A DNA stretch of 64,000 nt, taken from Chloroflexota bacterium. GTDB taxonomy: Bacteria > Chloroflexota > Anaerolineae > UBA7937 > B3-Chlor. Numbering within the stretch: the stretch's first letter is position 1; the number at the start of each line of letters is the position of its first letter. The stretch is from the NCBI GenBank assembly GCA_030603665.1, contig JAUVXJ010000006.1, positions 62,001 through 126,000 of the forward strand, read 5' to 3'. The notes beneath the pieces were generated by a model that was not told where the DNA came from, searched no databases, and was given only the letters and a program-made list of their open reading frames with translations. The position numbers were made by a program, and so were the translations under genes. Shown here in pieces: positions 63,019 to 64,000 of the stretch.

Positions 63019-64000
63019 ATGACTGGCGGTATCGAAGCAGATCAAGCCGGCGCAGCGGCGCACGCCTATCAACAGGAGCGCATTGCCCACTGGGATCGAG
63101 TTGCCCAGCGGCTGGATGGATGGAGTGGATTGGGAGGTTTCTACCAAAGGCTACTCGCGCACCACTACAGACTCCTGATCCCGCCGGGCCTGCGCGTACT
63201 CGAGATCGGTTGTGGACAAGGGGATTTGCTTGCGGCCTTGAAACCATCTGTGGGAATCGGAGTGGATTTCTCAGCAGAGATGCACGAGCGAGCGTCGAAA
63301 CGACACCCAGGGCTACACTTCGTGCAGGCCGACGTACACGAACTCACGCTAGACGACCACTTTGACATCATCATCCTCTCCGACTTGGTAAATGATCTGT
63401 GGGATGTTCAAGCTGTCCTGGAAAGACCGGCCATCTTGGCACACCCTCGGACCCGGCTGGTCCTCAATACCTATAGTCGTCTTTGGCAGATTCCCCTAGC
63501 GTTGGCTCAACGGCTGGGCCTGAGCAAGCCGAACCTGGAGCAGAACTGGTTCACGGTGGAAGACATCGTCAACCTTCTCAACCTGACGGGTTTCGAGACC
63601 ATCAAGCACACGAGAGACATACTTCTGCCTTTGTACGTGCCGTTGCTCTCTGCATTAGCCAACCGTGTCGTGGTCAAGATCTGGCCTTTCTCCCTTGCTG
63701 CCTTCGCCAACTTCGTCATTGCCCGTCCGGCTTGGTCTGCGGCGCCAGCCACGCGCGCTGAAGAACCACTGGTATCTGTGATCGTTCCTGCGCGAAACGA
63801 AGCCGGCAATATCGATGGCATCTTCGCGCGTGTGCCGGAGATGGGGCGGGGCACGGAGTTGATCTTTGTCGAGGGGCACTCTCAAGACGACACCTACGCG
63901 GCGATCGAACGAGCGATCATCCAGCACCCAGAGCGTAGAGCCAAATTGCTGAGACAGACCGGAAAGGGGAAAGGCAACGCGGTTAGGCTGGGCTTCGCCA
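63019..64000 (+). CDS. SAM methyltransferase-GT2 glycosyltransferase fusion, runs off the right edge
   Basis: Open from the ATG at 63019 (GAGGAACT upstream) to the last base, 327 residues seen. Residues 1-230 are a class I methyltransferase: RVLEIGCGQGDLLAALKPSV (SAM loop, 59-78), DVHELTLDDHFDIIILSDLV and NWFTVEDIVNLLNLTGFETI. After a linker with hydrophobic stretches, a GT2 domain begins near residue 252: VSVIVPARNEAGNIDGIF, ELIFVEGHSQDDTY (where DxD-like D is expected later), KLLRQTGKGKGNAVRLGFA. A single protein thus carries both activities, probably for polyprenyl-linked sugars. Confidence 0.87.
   Translation, partial: MTGGIEADQAGAAAHAYQQERIAHWDRVAQRLDGWSGLGGFYQRLLAHHYRLLIPPGLRVLEIGCGQGDLLAALKPSVGIGVDFSAEMHERASKRHPGLHFVQADVHELTLDDHFDIIILSDLVNDLWDVQAVLERPAILAHPRTRLVLNTYSRLWQIPLALAQRLGLSKPNLEQNWFTVEDIVNLLNLTGFETIKHTRDILLPLYVPLLSALANRVVVKIWPFSLAAFANFVIARPAWSAAPATRAEEPLVSVIVPARNEAGNIDGIFARVPEMGRGTELIFVEGHSQDDTYAAIERAIIQHPERRAKLLRQTGKGKGNAVRLGFA

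Noticed and set aside
1..64000. Insertion sequences or transposons as the cause of the MDR expansion
   Set aside because: No transposase frame, no terminal inverted repeats with target duplications around the units; boundaries fit attC-type sites instead.

Overview
The window reads as chromosome of a bacterium that is probably a member of the Chloroflexota (Anaerolineae-like). The basis is the mixture of gene families: a stand-alone methylmalonyl-CoA mutase large subunit next to a CobO-type adenosyltransferase, many GT39/DUF2142 membrane glycosyltransferases, alkaline-phosphatase-superfamily enzymes inside a polysaccharide locus, and a short protein family (pseudogene at 17635-17880) that I remember from Anaerolineae. 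The taxonomic call is inference. No rRNA, tRNA, CRISPR array or intact transposase was recognised.

Region 1 (about 0.7-23.9 kb, perhaps to 28.9 kb) is the unusual part. It is a one-strand (minus) array of about thirteen full-length zinc-independent medium-chain dehydrogenase/reductase (MDR, quinone-oxidoreductase-like) paralogues. Lying among them are at least six MDR gene fragments and small cargo genes: CDGSH iron-sulfur, Rieske fragment, DUF4386 membrane proteins, VOC/glyoxalase, NAD(P)-binding reductase and small membrane proteins. Several intergenic gaps contain integron attC-type sites, with RYYYAAC and GTTRRRY ends, imperfect inverted arms and an unpaired base. No integron integrase is visible, so I interpret the region as a cluster of attC sites lacking an integrase (CALIN) that expanded around one enzyme family. 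Two signatures recur: the MDR stop codon lies inside the first attC box, and a 75-76 bp conserved leader joins the last attC box to the next ATG. At the left edge the array abuts a secreted bactofilin-like gene. On the right it grades into an acyltransferase, a serine hydrolase and a nitrilase, with degenerate attC-like sequence beside the latter two.

Region 2 (29-42 kb) looks like ordinary housekeeping and metabolic chromosome: an RhlE-type DEAD-box helicase behind a near-perfect sigma-70 promoter, a GT39 membrane glycosyltransferase, an unknown gene followed by cobO and the mutase subunit in one tight operon, a 5'-nucleotidase-family enzyme, an MscS-type channel with an in-frame stop, an alpha/beta hydrolase, a truncated dihydropyrimidinase and a radical SAM protein.

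Region 3 (42-64 kb) is a cell-surface polysaccharide locus, nearly all on the plus strand. It holds rfbD (minus), a DUF2142 membrane protein, an FG-GAP-like protein, a MurJ/MviN flippase, three alkaline-phosphatase-superfamily enzymes, an O-antigen ligase/polymerase, two GT4 glycosyltransferases, a repeat-built secreted protein, a polyprenyl-phosphate sugar phosphotransferase, a GT39 enzyme, and a methyltransferase-GT2 fusion that runs off the right edge. Together these could start a lipid-linked glycan, extend it, flip it, polymerise it, and add or remove phosphate-linked groups.
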